Origin: Thauera aromatica K172
Lineage (GTDB): Bacteria > Pseudomonadota > Gammaproteobacteria > Burkholderiales > Rhodocyclaceae
Assembly: GCF_003030465.1 (NCBI RefSeq)
Contig: NZ_CP028339.1
Location: forward strand, 124,001-188,000
Direction: 5' to 3'
Length of the DNA: 64,000 bases
The notes under the pieces were generated by a model, which worked only from the letters and a program-made list of their open reading frames with translations, was not told the origin of the DNA and made no database searches. Position 1 is the stretch's first letter. Each line of letters opens with the position of its first letter. Shown here piece by piece: positions 45,140 to 53,157 of the stretch. The position numbers and the translations under genes are program-made.

Positions 45140-47137
45140 ATGTCCGCCCTCCTTAATGCCCCGCAGCGCGAAGCGATCCGCTACCTCGACGGCCCCTGCC
45201 TGGTGCTCGCCGGCGCTGGCAGCGGCAAGACGCGGGTGATCACGCACAAGATCGCGCACCTGATCAACGAGTGCGGCATCGGCCCGGCCAACATCGCCGC
45301 GATCACCTTCACCAACAAGGCGGCGAAGGAGATGCAGGAGCGCGTCGCCCACCTCATGGGCGGGCGGGTGCCGAAGGGGCTCACCGTGTGCACCTTCCAC
45401 GCCCTGGGCGTGCGCATCATCCGCCAGGAGGCGAAGCACTGCGGGTTGAAGCCGCAGTTCTCCATCCTCGACGCTTCGGACACCGTGCAGATCGTCGCCG
45501 ACGTCGCCGGCGACAGCGACAAGGGCATCGCCAAGCAGATGCAGTGGCAGATCTCGTCGTGGAAGAACGCGATGATCACGCCCGAAGAGGCGGCGCAGCT
45601 CGCCGACAACGAAATCGCCTCGGTCGCGGCGAAGCTCTACAAGGAGTACGAACGCACCCTGCGCGCCTACCAGGCGGTCGATTTCGACGACCTGATCGCG
45701 CTCCCGGTGCGCCTGTTCGACGCGCATCCCGAAGTGCGCGAACGCTGGCAGAACAAGCTGCGCTACCTGCTCGTCGACGAATACCAGGACACCAACCGCG
45801 CCCAGTACCGGCTGCTGCGCCTGCTCTCGGGCGTGCGTGGTGCGTTCACCGCGGTCGGCGACGACGACCAGGCGATCTACGCCTGGCGTGGCGCCGACGT
45901 CGAGAACCTGAAGCTGCTGCAGACGGATTATCCGAAGCTGAAGGTGATCAAGCTCGAGCAGAACTACCGCTCCTCGCGCCGCATTCTGGAGGCGGCCAAC
46001 ACCGTCATCGCCCACAACGAGAAGCTGTTCGACAAGCGCTTGTGGTCCGAGCACGGCACCGGCGAGCAGATCGTCGTCACCAACTGCCGCGACGCCGAGC
46101 ACGAGGCCGAGTGGGTCGCCACCAAGATCGCCGCGCACAAGTTCGAGCACCGCACCCGCTTCAAGGACTATGCGGTGCTCTACCGCGGCAACCATCAGGC
46201 GCGCATTCTCGAGCAGCAGTTGCGCAACCAGCGCATCCCCTACGTGCTGTCGGGTGGGCAGAGCTTTTTCGACAAGGCCGAAATCCGCGACCTGATCGCC
46301 TACCTGCGCCTGCTGCTCAACGAGGACGACGACCTCGCCTTCATCCGCGCCATCACCACGCCGCGCCGCGGTATCGGTCCGACGACGCTGGAAGCGCTCG
46401 GCGCCTACGCCGGGCGCCGCCACATCAGCCTCTTCGCCGCGGTGTTCGAGGAAGGCGCGGCGCAGCACCTGAACGCCAGGCAGCTCGCCGGCGTGCACGA
46501 ATTCGCCGCCTTCATCAACCGCCTGCAGTACCGCGCGCCGCGCGAGCCGGCGGCGCAGCTGCTCGAGGACCTGCTCGCCGCGATCGGCTACGAGGCCTGG
46601 CTGTTCGAGCACTGCGACACGCGCGAGGCCGAGTCGAAGTGGAGCAACGTGCGCGACTTCGTCGGCTGGCTGGGCAAGAAGGGCGAGGAGGACGGCAAGA
46701 ACCTGATCGAGCTCACGCAGACGATCGCGCTGATGTCGATGCTGGACAAGGACGACCCCGACTTCGACGGCGTCCAGCTCGCTACCCTGCACGCCTCGAA
46801 GGGGCTGGAGTTCCCCCATGTGTTCCTCGTCGGCGTCGAGGAAGGCCTGCTGCCGCACCAGAGCAGCATCGACGAGGACAAGGTCGAGGAAGAGCGCCGC
46901 CTGATGTACGTCGGCATCACCCGCGCCCAGCGCAGCCTCAACCTCACCTGGTGCGAGCGGCGCAAGTCGGGCAAGGAATTCCGTACCTGCGAGCCGAGCC
47001 GCTTCATCGCCGAGATGGGCGGCGACATCAGGATGAACGACCGCAAGACCGCCGCGCCGGTGTCGAAGGAAGAAGGCAAGGCGCGCCTGGCCAGCCTGAT
47101 GGCGATGCTCGAGGGGCGCGGCGGCGAGGGCGGCTGA
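45140..47137 (+). CDS. rep: ATP-dependent DNA helicase Rep (UvrD/Rep family, SF1A)
   Basis: Rep is a 3'-5' helicase that clears proteins ahead of replication forks. The 665-residue protein has Walker A GAGSGKT (residues 25-31), motif Ia TFTNKAAKEM, DEYQDT (motif II), QAIYAWRGAD (motif III), EQNYRSS (motif IV) and ATLHASKGLEFPHVF (motif V). Overall length and the N-terminal NAPQREAIRYLDGPCLVLAG are closer to Rep than to UvrD. The ATG at 45140 was chosen over an upstream GTG (45128) that adds four residues. Confidence 0.92.
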   Translation: MSALLNAPQREAIRYLDGPCLVLAGAGSGKTRVITHKIAHLINECGIGPANIAAITFTNKAAKEMQERVAHLMGGRVPKGLTVCTFHALGVRIIRQEAKHCGLKPQFSILDASDTVQIVADVAGDSDKGIAKQMQWQISSWKNAMITPEEAAQLADNEIASVAAKLYKEYERTLRAYQAVDFDDLIALPVRLFDAHPEVRERWQNKLRYLLVDEYQDTNRAQYRLLRLLSGVRGAFTAVGDDDQAIYAWRGADVENLKLLQTDYPKLKVIKLEQNYRSSRRILEAANTVIAHNEKLFDKRLWSEHGTGEQIVVTNCRDAEHEAEWVATKIAAHKFEHRTRFKDYAVLYRGNHQARILEQQLRNQRIPYVLSGGQSFFDKAEIRDLIAYLRLLLNEDDDLAFIRAITTPRRGIGPTTLEALGAYAGRRHISLFAAVFEEGAAQHLNARQLAGVHEFAAFINRLQYRAPREPAAQLLEDLLAAIGYEAWLFEHCDTREAESKWSNVRDFVGWLGKKGEEDGKNLIELTQTIALMSMLDKDDPDFDGVQLATLHASKGLEFPHVFLVGVEEGLLPHQSSIDEDKVEEERRLMYVGITRAQRSLNLTWCERRKSGKEFRTCEPSRFIAEMGGDIRMNDRKTAAPVSKEEGKARLASLMAMLEGRGGEGG

Positions 47138-47229
47138 GCGCCGCTCCGCGGGCCGCCTCCGGAGGATCGCAGTGCCGCCGCGGCGCGAGGGTGACGCGGG
47201 CGGGCGCCGGGGACGGCGGGTAGCAAAAA

Positions 47230-47248
47230 GGGCAGCGCGTGGCTGCCC
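47230..47248 (-). terminator. Terminator of the cytochrome c gene
   Basis: On the minus strand a GGGCAGC/GCTGCCC stem (47230-47248, 5-base loop) is followed by five T (47225-47229 on the plus strand read as A). It lies 40 bp beyond the cytochrome stop, in the correct direction for that gene. Confidence 0.8.
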
Positions 47249-47287
47249 TCGTTGTCGCTACGGAGGCGGTCGGCGCCGCCCGCCGCC

Positions 47288-47749
47288 TTACTGCTCGACC
47301 GGCGGCTCGGTGTAGCCGGCGCCGGCCTTGTTGGCGAGGTAGGCCACCGCGCGCTTGACTTCGGTGTCGGTCAGGTCGCTGCCGCCGCCGCGCGGGGGCA
47401 TCGCCCCCTTGCCGGCGATCGCCGAGGCGGTCAGGCCGTCCAGGCCGAGCGCCAGGCGCGGCTTCCATTCGTCGGCGTTGCCCGCTTTCGGCGCCCCCGC
47501 CGCACCGGTGTCGTGACAGGCGGCGCACAGCGAAGTGTAGATCTGCTCCCCGGTCCGGCTGCCGGGGGCGACGGTGACCGCCTGGACTTCGAGGCGGGCG
47601 ACGGGCTGGATCAGCGAGGCGCTGAGTTCGGGGTCGATCGCGTCCTGCTTGCCGCAAGCCGCCAGCACTGCGGCAGCGGCTGCTGCGGCAAGGGGCAGGG
47701 CAAGGCGGGCGGGCCGCCGGTTGGGGCGCGGAGCGTGGGGCTTGGGCAT
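47288..47749 (-). CDS. Cytochrome c5-like lipoprotein
   Basis: The 153-residue protein has a lipoprotein signal with lipobox LAAC (Cys32) after a run of alanines. A monohaem cytochrome c domain follows: haem motif CAACH (residues 75-79), and a Met ligand likely in GAMPPRGGG. It should be anchored in the periplasm or on the outer membrane and carry electrons, for example to a terminal oxidase. The physiological partner is not shown by the context, since the neighbours are rep and tRNA-Arg. Confidence 0.88.
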   Translation of the reverse strand: MPKPHAPRPNRRPARLALPLAAAAAAAVLAACGKQDAIDPELSASLIQPVARLEVQAVTVAPGSRTGEQIYTSLCAACHDTGAAGAPKAGNADEWKPRLALGLDGLTASAIAGKGAMPPRGGGSDLTDTEVKRAVAYLANKAGAGYTEPPVEQ

Positions 47750-47895
47750 GCTCGGTTCCTTTGACTTGTTGTACGGCGCAAGGCGAAAGCGGGGATTATA
47801 GCGGGCGTCACCCGGTTGTGGCAGCGCGCCATGGACTTTGCCGGCGAAGCGTTATATGCTTGCCGGCCTCGCGCGCAGCAAGCCGCGCGACCCGC

Positions 47896-47972
47896 GCGCC
47901 CGTAGCTCAGCTGGATAGAGTACTGCCCTCCGAAGGCAGGGGTCGGACGTTCGAATCGTCTCGGGCGCGCCA
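47896..47972 (+). tRNA. tRNA-Arg (anticodon CCG)
   Basis: A complete 77-nt cloverleaf is present. The acceptor is GCGCCCG/CGGGCGC, the D arm carries GCTC, and the anticodon stem CTGCC/GGCAG has a 7-base loop CTCCGAA giving anticodon CCG, which reads CGG. The T arm has the TTCGAAT loop, and discriminator G is followed by an encoded CCA (47970-47972). An integrase module follows directly, so the 3' end is a likely attachment site. Confidence 0.96.
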
Positions 47973-47982
47973 GATACATCAA

Positions 47983-48019
47983 TGGGTTAGGTCTTCACGG
48001 ACCTGGCCCATTTTCTTTT
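47983..48019 (+). terminator. Terminator just after tRNA-Arg
   Basis: TGGGTTAGGTC (47983-47993) and GACCTGGCCCA (48000-48010) pair at 9 of 11 positions around a 6-base loop, and TTTTCTTTT follows (48011-48019). This fits an intrinsic terminator for the tRNA transcript. Because it lies beyond the tRNA end, it may be DNA brought by the inserted element. Confidence 0.7.
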
Positions 48020-48063
48020 GTGCCCACGCTGTGCCCATTTCGTGCCCATGCTGTGCCCACACC
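48020..48063. repeat. Four tandem GTGCCCA boxes with exact 11-bp period
   Basis: GTGCCCA occurs at 48020, 48031, 48042 and 48053, each unit being 11 bases long. This puts all copies on about the same face of the helix. The position between the tRNA attachment site and the integrase module suggests arm-type binding sites for the integrase or its excision partner. Confidence 0.75.
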
Positions 48064-48112
48064 TTCTGGCTCCCAGCGTAGGAGGCTCCTTTTGCCCCTT
48101 GCCTGCCGTGCC

Positions 48113-48331
48113 TTAACCGACGCTGGATGAGTCCGGGATGTACTCGAACAACTCGCCTGCCGTGCATTTGAACAAGGCACACAAGCGGTCGATGGTTTCG
48201 AGGTCAACCCGATTCGCGGTCTCGTTGTAGAGCAAGGTGATCGTGTTGCGGTGCAGGCCGGTTTCACGAGCGACGTCAGCGATTTTCATCTTGTTCTCGC
48301 CCATCAGGCGTGAGAGGTGGCAACGGATCAT
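48113..48331 (-). CDS. Cro/CI-type helix-turn-helix regulator
   Basis: The 72-residue protein is a single XRE-type helix-turn-helix domain: KIADVARETGLHRNTITLLYNE spans the HTH, and DLETIDRLCALFKCTAGELFEYIPD is the conserved end of this small family. It is divergent from the excisionase-like gene. The gap between the two genes holds an inverted TCACACAGAA pair, so it is a good candidate for the repressor of the element. Confidence 0.85.
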   Translation of the reverse strand: MIRCHLSRLMGENKMKIADVARETGLHRNTITLLYNETANRVDLETIDRLCALFKCTAGELFEYIPDSSSVG

Positions 48332-48353
48332 TGTCGTCTCGCAGGGTTAAATA

Positions 48354-48458
48354 TCACACAGAATGGCAAAAGATCCTTGACAAGGGCTCTTTGCATCTTA
48401 AAATGTCATTCAGAGTGTCAAGAAGAGCTTCCATAAGTCTTTCTGTCGTTCTGTGTGA
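48354..48458 (+). promoter_or_regulatory. Promoter flanked by inverted TCACACAGAA operators
   Basis: A sigma70 promoter TTGACA (48377-48382), 16-base spacer, TAAAAT (48399-48404) points toward the excisionase-like and integrase genes. It lies between TCACACAGAA (48354-48363) and its exact reverse complement TTCTGTGTGA (48449-48458). This arrangement suggests looping or cooperative repression by the divergent Cro/CI-type protein. Confidence 0.6.
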
Positions 48459-48479
48459 TTTTAACTGCTGGAGAATGCC

Positions 48480-48713
48480 ATGTCACTGACTTACCTGACT
48501 ACCGACGAGCTGTCCGGAAAGATCAAGTACGACCCCCGTACGATTCGTGAGCGACTGAAAGACAGTGTGCTCCTTGAAGGAACGCACTACATCCGCCCGT
48601 TCGGAGGACGCAAGATCCTCTACATCTGGGAGCACATCGAACGCGATATGGGCTCTACCTCCGAGAGATCTTTCGCGATTCCGATGGCGAATGGAGGTGT
48701 CTGCCATGGCTAG
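48480..48713 (+). CDS. Excisionase-like small protein
   Basis: The 77-residue protein begins with a segment resembling a MerR/Xis-like winged helix (LTTDELSGKIKYDPRTIRERLKDSVLLEGTHYI) that recognises DNA. It overlaps the integrase start by 8 bases. Small proteins of this kind directly upstream of tyrosine integrases usually steer excision or activate the integrase gene. No catalytic residues are expected. Function is inferred from context. Confidence 0.65.
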   Translation: MSLTYLTTDELSGKIKYDPRTIRERLKDSVLLEGTHYIRPFGGRKILYIWEHIERDMGSTSERSFAIPMANGGVCHG

Positions 48714-49983
48714 CATTCGCGGCAGGCGTGACAACGGGATGCTATTCCTGGATTTCCGTTACCGGGACGTACGTTGTCGCGAACAGACAGCATTGACCGA
48801 CACCGCAGCCAACCGAAAGCGACTGCAGAAGGTGCTTGACCGCATCGAAGCCGACATCGCCGCCGGCACGTTCGACTACCGCCGCTTCTTCCCCGGAAGC
48901 AAGAACGCCGCGAGGTTCGATGTGGTGACGGCGGAAGCGGTGGGCGTTTCTCAGGCAGCCGGCCTTGTAGCGCTGTCGCCAGCACTCAGCGCCCCGACTA
49001 CGCCGCTCTTCAAGGACTTCGCCAAGACCTGGTACCAGGAAAAAGAGGTCGAGTGGCGACGCTCATACAAGAGCACCGTACTGGCCGTGCTCGATGGCCA
49101 CCTGATCCTCCGATTCGGGGAGAAGGAGGTCGGCCAGATCACCAAGGCAGACGTACTCGCCTATCGCGCCGAGCTCGGGAAAGCGACCGCGAAAGGCAAG
49201 GCCACGAATCTATCCCCTGCAAGGATCAACAAGATGCTGAACCCCTTGAGGCAAATCCTCAACGAAGCGGCCGACCGCTTTGATTTTCGCACGCCCTTCG
49301 ACAACGTCAAACAGCTCAAGACGAAGCGCACTGACGTCGACCCTTTCACGCTTGTCGAGGTGAAGCAGATCCTCGACACCGTGCGGCCCGACTTCAGGCA
49401 CTACTTCACGGTGCGCTTTTTTACCGGCATGCGTACCGGCGAAGTCGATGGACTTCAATGGAAGTACGTCGATTTCGACAACCGCCTGATCCTGGTGCGC
49501 GAAACCATCGTCGGTGGGGAGGAGGAGTACACCAAGACCGACGGCAGCCAGCGCGACATCCAGATGAGCCAGATCGTCTTCGAAGCTTTGAAGGCGCAGT
49601 TTGACGCGACCGGCAAGCTGAGCAAGTTCGTTTTCTGCAACCGGCTCGGTCAGGCGCTCGACCACAAGAACGTCACCAACCGGATGTGGTACCCGTTGCT
49701 CCGCCATCTTGGCCTGAAGAAGCGCCGCCCCTACCAGTGCCGCCATACCGCGGCCACCCTGTGGCTTGCCAGCGGCGAAGCCCCGGAGTGGATCGCCCGG
49801 CAACTGGGGCACACCACGACCGAGATGCTCTTCCGGGTCTATAGCCGCTACGTCCCGAACCTCACGCGGCGCGATGGCTCGGCCTTCGAGCGGCTCATCA
49901 CCCAGACCCTGGCCGACAAGGCTCAACCGGTAATGCAGATCCCTACGTGCCCTGCAGATCGCAAGGAGTACAGCCATGAGTGA
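48706..49983 (+). CDS. Tyrosine-type site-specific integrase
   Basis: This 425-residue tyrosine recombinase probably integrated the element at tRNA-Arg. It has an N-terminal Arm-binding-like region (ASIRGRRDNGMLFLDFRY), a SAM-like core-binding domain (about residues 100-200) and a catalytic domain. The catalytic residues are Arg243 (GMRTGE), the CRHTAATLW box (Arg346 and His347), GH in ARQLGHTTTEM and a Tyr in RVYSRYV. The ATG at 48706 was chosen because it follows a GGAGGTG site. The usual HxxR His position appears to be Tyr. Confidence 0.9.
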   Translation: MASIRGRRDNGMLFLDFRYRDVRCREQTALTDTAANRKRLQKVLDRIEADIAAGTFDYRRFFPGSKNAARFDVVTAEAVGVSQAAGLVALSPALSAPTTPLFKDFAKTWYQEKEVEWRRSYKSTVLAVLDGHLILRFGEKEVGQITKADVLAYRAELGKATAKGKATNLSPARINKMLNPLRQILNEAADRFDFRTPFDNVKQLKTKRTDVDPFTLVEVKQILDTVRPDFRHYFTVRFFTGMRTGEVDGLQWKYVDFDNRLILVRETIVGGEEEYTKTDGSQRDIQMSQIVFEALKAQFDATGKLSKFVFCNRLGQALDHKNVTNRMWYPLLRHLGLKKRRPYQCRHTAATLWLASGEAPEWIARQLGHTTTEMLFRVYSRYVPNLTRRDGSAFERLITQTLADKAQPVMQIPTCPADRKEYSHE

Positions 49984-50755
49984 GCATCATGTCCCCGCCG
50001 CTCTGCCGGCGCAGGAGCACCTCATCCAGAAATTGCCGCGAGTCTTACGCATTCAGTCGATTGTCAGGCTACCTTTCAGCGAACGACATACCCTGAACCG
50101 CGCGGCGCTGTTCCACGAACGGGCGTCGCTCACGGTCGAATGGATCAGCCGTCAGGTGGATGTGCGACTGGTGGTCGGTGCGCTGGTGGCCATCCGCTGG
50201 CAGGGGCGACCGGTGTGTGTGAACGGGGCGATTCGCATCGCGCGAATCGTTCTGCTCGAATACCCCGAGCCCACCGTCAATCTCTTCGAAACGGTGCCCA
50301 CGGTCTGGGTGGTCGAGCGGGCGTTAATCCGGCGCGCGGCGTTCCTGTGGGAGTGCCTGCCGCGCGGACTGCGCTACCTGTTCAACGCGGTGTTCTGGCA
50401 AGGGCGCCGGTTTCATCGCTACCTGACCGGGCCAAGCTCGATCGCCGGTCACCATGCAGAGCGCTACGGCAACCTGCGGCACAGCATCGAAGTCGCAGAC
50501 CGGGCGCTCGATCTCGCTACCCGGGAGCATCGCGTGCATCTGGGCGTGCTGATCATGGCCGCACTGCTGCACGATGCGGGCAAGGCCGATGAGTACACGC
50601 ACGGCGTCGGCCGGCTGGAGTTGAGCGATCGGGGCAAGCTCATCGGCCACCGGCTGACCGTGCTTGAATGGGTCGCCGCCGCACGGGAACGCTACCGGGT
50701 GATCCTGCCCGAGGCGCACTACCTGGCGCTGGCCCATGCCCTCACCAGCGCAAAG
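49976..50755 (+). pseudogene. HD-domain protein, 5' part (split by IS insertion)
   Basis: The 260 codons before the IS encode an N-terminal region with two hydrophobic or beta-rich segments. An HD phosphohydrolase-type motif (AALLHDAGKADEY, around residue 197) and nearby His residues follow. Similar OB-fold plus HD proteins occur in integrative elements and in exoribonucleases of the YhaM type. An IS3-family element splits the gene after codon 260; the rest continues in frame at 52127-52309. The separated 5' part would end at a stop inside the IS. It starts 8 bp before the integrase stop, in another frame. Confidence 0.78.
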
Positions 50756-50820
50756 TGAGCTTGCCCCCGAAAAACGGACGCCATGAAGTGCGGCTCTAAG
50801 GCTTCATGGAGGAACGTGAG

Positions 50821-51126
50821 ATGAAAACGAGGATACCGAAGCGGGTCTATACGGTGGAATTTCGCGAGGCGGCGGTACGTCAGGTGATGGAGGCTGGACG
50901 CAGCGCGAGCGAGGTGGCGTGCAGTCTGGACATTTCGCCGAAGACGCTGGGCAACTGGGTGCGCCGGGCGCGGCGTGGCAAGCCGCTCGCCAGGCGAGCG
51001 GCGGCGGCGCCCGTCAATGACGCACAAGCCGAGTTGAGTAGGCTGCGGGCAGAAAACGCGCGACTCAAGCTCGACAACGAGATTCTAAAAAAGGCGGCGG
51101 CGTACTTTGCCAGGGAGTCGCGGTGA
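50821..51126 (+). CDS. IS3-family transposase OrfA
   Basis: OrfA (101 residues) is the helix-turn-helix subunit of an IS3-type transposase (YTVEFREAAVRQVMEAGRSASEVA), with a C-terminal leucine-zipper helix (LRAENARLKLDNEILKKAAAYF). The start at 50821 follows a GGAGG site. The A6G heptamer AAAAAAG at 51087-51093 is in the correct register (A AAA AAG) for -1 programmed frameshifting into orfB. Confidence 0.9.
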   Translation: MKTRIPKRVYTVEFREAAVRQVMEAGRSASEVACSLDISPKTLGNWVRRARRGKPLARRAAAAPVNDAQAELSRLRAENARLKLDNEILKKAAAYFARESR

Positions 51127-52073
51127 AGTACGCGTGGATTGAGCAACAGTCGGTGCGCTGGCCGGTGACGCGCATGTGTGTGCTGCTCGAGGTCTCGCGC
51201 AGCGGCTTCTACGCGTGGCGGGGTCGCGGGCCATCGGCGCGGGTGCGCCGCGACGAGGAGCTGGTGGTGATGCTGCACGCATGCCATGCACACCATCGGG
51301 GCAAGTACGGGCGTCCGCGGCTCACCCGCGATCTGCGCGCTGCGGGCTTTCCGGTCAATCACAAGCGGGTACGCCGGCTGATGCTGCGCGAGGGCTTGCA
51401 AGCACGCCGGCGGCGCCGTTTTGTGCGCACGACCGATTCGGGCCACAGCCTGCCGGTAGCGCCGAACCTGCTCGAGCGCGATTTCAGCGCGAGTGCGCCG
51501 AATCAGAAATGGGTGACCGACATCACCTACGTCGGCACCGACGAGGGGTGGTTGTACGTCGCGCTGGTGATGGACTTGTTCAGTCGCCGGCTGGTCGGGT
51601 GGGCGATGAGCGATCGCATCGACACGCAGCTCACGATGGCGGCGCTGGCCCTAGCGCTGGGCATGCGACGGCCGCCCGCCGGCCTGCTGCACCACTCCGA
51701 TCGCGGCAGCCAGTACTGCGCGCACGACTATCGCGAGGTACTCGATGCTCAAGGCATCACGGTGTCGATGAGCCGGCGCGCGAACTGCTACGACAACTCA
51801 CCGATGGAGTCGGCCAACGGCACGCTCAAGGTCGAACGGGTCTATGACGAACACTACGCCACACGCCAACAGGCGATCGACGATCTAACCCAGTACATCG
51901 GCTACTACAACACCGAACGTCGGCACAGCGCACTTGATTACGACAGTCCGGTCCAATTCGAAAGGAGGTGGGCAATGCAGCAACCGAACACTCAACCGGA
52001 CAGCATCGCAAGTTATCCACCGCCGCGCGCTCTGCCTGCGTATGAGGCGCCGCAGGCGCGCGCCCGTGGATAA
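51123..52073 (+). CDS. IS3-family transposase OrfB (DDE integrase domain)
   Basis: OrfB (316 residues) holds the rve/DDE integrase core: the first Asp in WVTDITYVG, the second in HHSDRGSQY and the Glu in NSPMESANGTLK. The GTG start at 51123 overlaps the orfA stop. Fusion with OrfA by -1 frameshifting is expected, since the -1 frame is open from the slippery site. The last 30 residues after SPVQFERRW are unusual and lie over an inverted repeat. Confidence 0.92.
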   Translation: MKYAWIEQQSVRWPVTRMCVLLEVSRSGFYAWRGRGPSARVRRDEELVVMLHACHAHHRGKYGRPRLTRDLRAAGFPVNHKRVRRLMLREGLQARRRRRFVRTTDSGHSLPVAPNLLERDFSASAPNQKWVTDITYVGTDEGWLYVALVMDLFSRRLVGWAMSDRIDTQLTMAALALALGMRRPPAGLLHHSDRGSQYCAHDYREVLDAQGITVSMSRRANCYDNSPMESANGTLKVERVYDEHYATRQQAIDDLTQYIGYYNTERRHSALDYDSPVQFERRWAMQQPNTQPDSIASYPPPRALPAYEAPQARARG

Positions 52074-52078
52074 CTTGC
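52008..52078. repeat. 13-bp perfect inverted repeat near the IS right end
   Basis: GCAAGTTATCCAC (52008-52020) and its exact complement GTGGATAACTTGC (52066-52078) bracket a GC-rich, self-complementary inner stretch. It covers the end of orfB and could form a large hairpin. The outer arms contain TTATCCAC, similar to a DnaA box. Confidence 0.75.
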
Positions 52079-52126
52079 TGCCGCAGTGCCCTTGATGGCG
52101 TCCATCAAACGGGGACAGGGTCAAAG

Positions 52127-52309
52127 GGGGCCCCCGCCTGGCTGGGGTTGCGAGAGCCACAGAGCCTCGAAGCGATCCTCCTGAGTGCTGCCGACCGCAT
52201 CTCCGGGCAGAGCAACCTGATGGCGCGCCATGCGCCGCGGCAGGAAGGGTTCGGGCGCTACCACCCGCATCTCGGTGGTCGGCCCTACATGCTGTCCCCG
52301 GGTACCTGA
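52127..52309 (+). pseudogene. HD-domain protein, 3' part after the IS
   Basis: These 60 codons plus a stop are in frame with the 5' part at 49976-50755 once the IS and one copy of AAG are removed. The joined protein would have 320 residues. This end reads SLEAILLSAADRISGQ and ends in PYMLSPGT. It has no start codon of its own, so it is most likely not expressed. Confidence 0.8.
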
Positions 52310-52796
52310 TTACGGTGGGATGCGCGCTGGGACGAACCAACCGTCGCCTCTTGAACTCGCGTGGGAGTGCGCTACAGTCGGTTCCACAGGCGGGCTGCCC
52401 CCCTTGCTTCTTACCCCCTGAGCAACACCAGCCGGCTTCGGCTGGACGATGCCGCTCGGGGCTGCCGTGTCATGGCGCAACACGGCGTACCAGTTGAGGC
52501 GCTCGACGAGGAGGGGCTGTGCTGAATCCGTGCCCGGTTTCACTTCGCGCCGGATACGACCCGTTCCGGCACGATCCGGATCGATACCCCCAGGGGACAA
52601 ACCGACATCGACATGCCGGTGAGAGAAGTGGTGAGCAAGGCGACCTACTGAAGATGCTCCCGCTGACTCCGGGCGGGATCATCGATTGCGAACTCGCGGC
52701 AAGCGAAGTGCCAGGCAAGCATACCGATTGAGGGATGAGCGTCCGGCGGCTCAGTAGGGGGCCGAGAGTTCACAGACAACCAAATCCGAGGAAATC
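52310..52796. other. Sparse region after the HD gene fragment
   Basis: No recognised gene is present. A possible 70-codon frame at 52519-52731 (plus strand; it ends SEVPGKHTD) has moderately coding-like composition but no known domain. The remainder looks like decayed integrative-element DNA. A GAGGAAAT site precedes the next gene. Confidence 0.35.
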
Positions 52797-53144
52797 ATGA
52801 CCGAACAGCAGTCGAATAACGAACCACACCGGTCTTTGGCTTACCGAATCTTCCCTCTCGCATTCATGGGGTCGCTAGCGGTCGCCGTGCTGGCTGCTTG
52901 GTATGCTATGCAGCCTGTCGATGGCCAGCTGATCCTGGTCGACACGGCCTGCAAAATGATCGAGTACCACGGAGGGAAGGTCGAGCGCATAGAGGGGACG
53001 AGTTACTGCGTCATGCGCACCAGGTTTCGCGCGCCGGAGCGCGGCGGAATGGCTCAAGTGAGGGTTGAAACCGAAAGCGGTGCATTCAAGGTCGAACTGG
53101 CGGCGCGGAACGTGTCAATGACTTTGCGTCACCGTGCTTCATGA
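52797..53144 (+). pseudogene. Membrane-anchored protein gene truncated by an IS end
   Basis: The frame encodes 115 residues. It has a charged N-terminus, one hydrophobic helix (FPLAFMGSLAVAVLAAWYAM, about residues 19-38) and a soluble region with two Cys. The last 11-12 codons come from the end of the adjacent IS3-family element, and the same peptide tail is found on the broken fecR. So the natural C-terminus is lost. The family is not recognised. A GAGGAAAT ribosome-binding site is good. Confidence 0.6.
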
Positions 53145-53157
53145 ATTTACTGGGGAA
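53106..53157. repeat. 52-bp sequence repeated inverted inside fecR (copy 1)
   Basis: These 52 bases are identical, in reverse orientation, to 55963-56014. They include the presumed left end of the second IS3-family element (TGTCAATGAC...) and seven bases outside it (CGGAACG). Confidence 0.9.

Larger units (their letters stand above)
50756..52123. mobile_element. IS3-family insertion sequence with two overlapping transposase genes
   Basis: The 1368-bp element has imperfect terminal inverted repeats (TGAGCTTGCCCCCG at the left, TGACCCTGTCCCCG as the complement of the right end; about 26 of 36 positions match). It is flanked by the 3-bp duplication AAG (50753-50755 and 52124-52126). It carries orfA and orfB with a frameshift signal. 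It interrupts the HD-domain gene, which can be rebuilt in frame when the element and one AAG copy are removed. Confidence 0.93.

Noticed and set aside
48020-48063. GTGCCCA array considered as a CRISPR
   Set aside because: Units are only 11 bp with no spacers; too short and regular for a CRISPR array.
51087-51126. Frame break between IS3 orfA and orfB as a pseudogene signal
   Set aside because: The A6G heptamer is in the correct register for programmed -1 frameshifting, and overlap of orfA and orfB is normal for IS3 elements.
52315-52497. Small plus-strand frame after the HD-gene fragment
   Set aside because: No ribosome-binding site, no known domain, and composition does not look like coding DNA.
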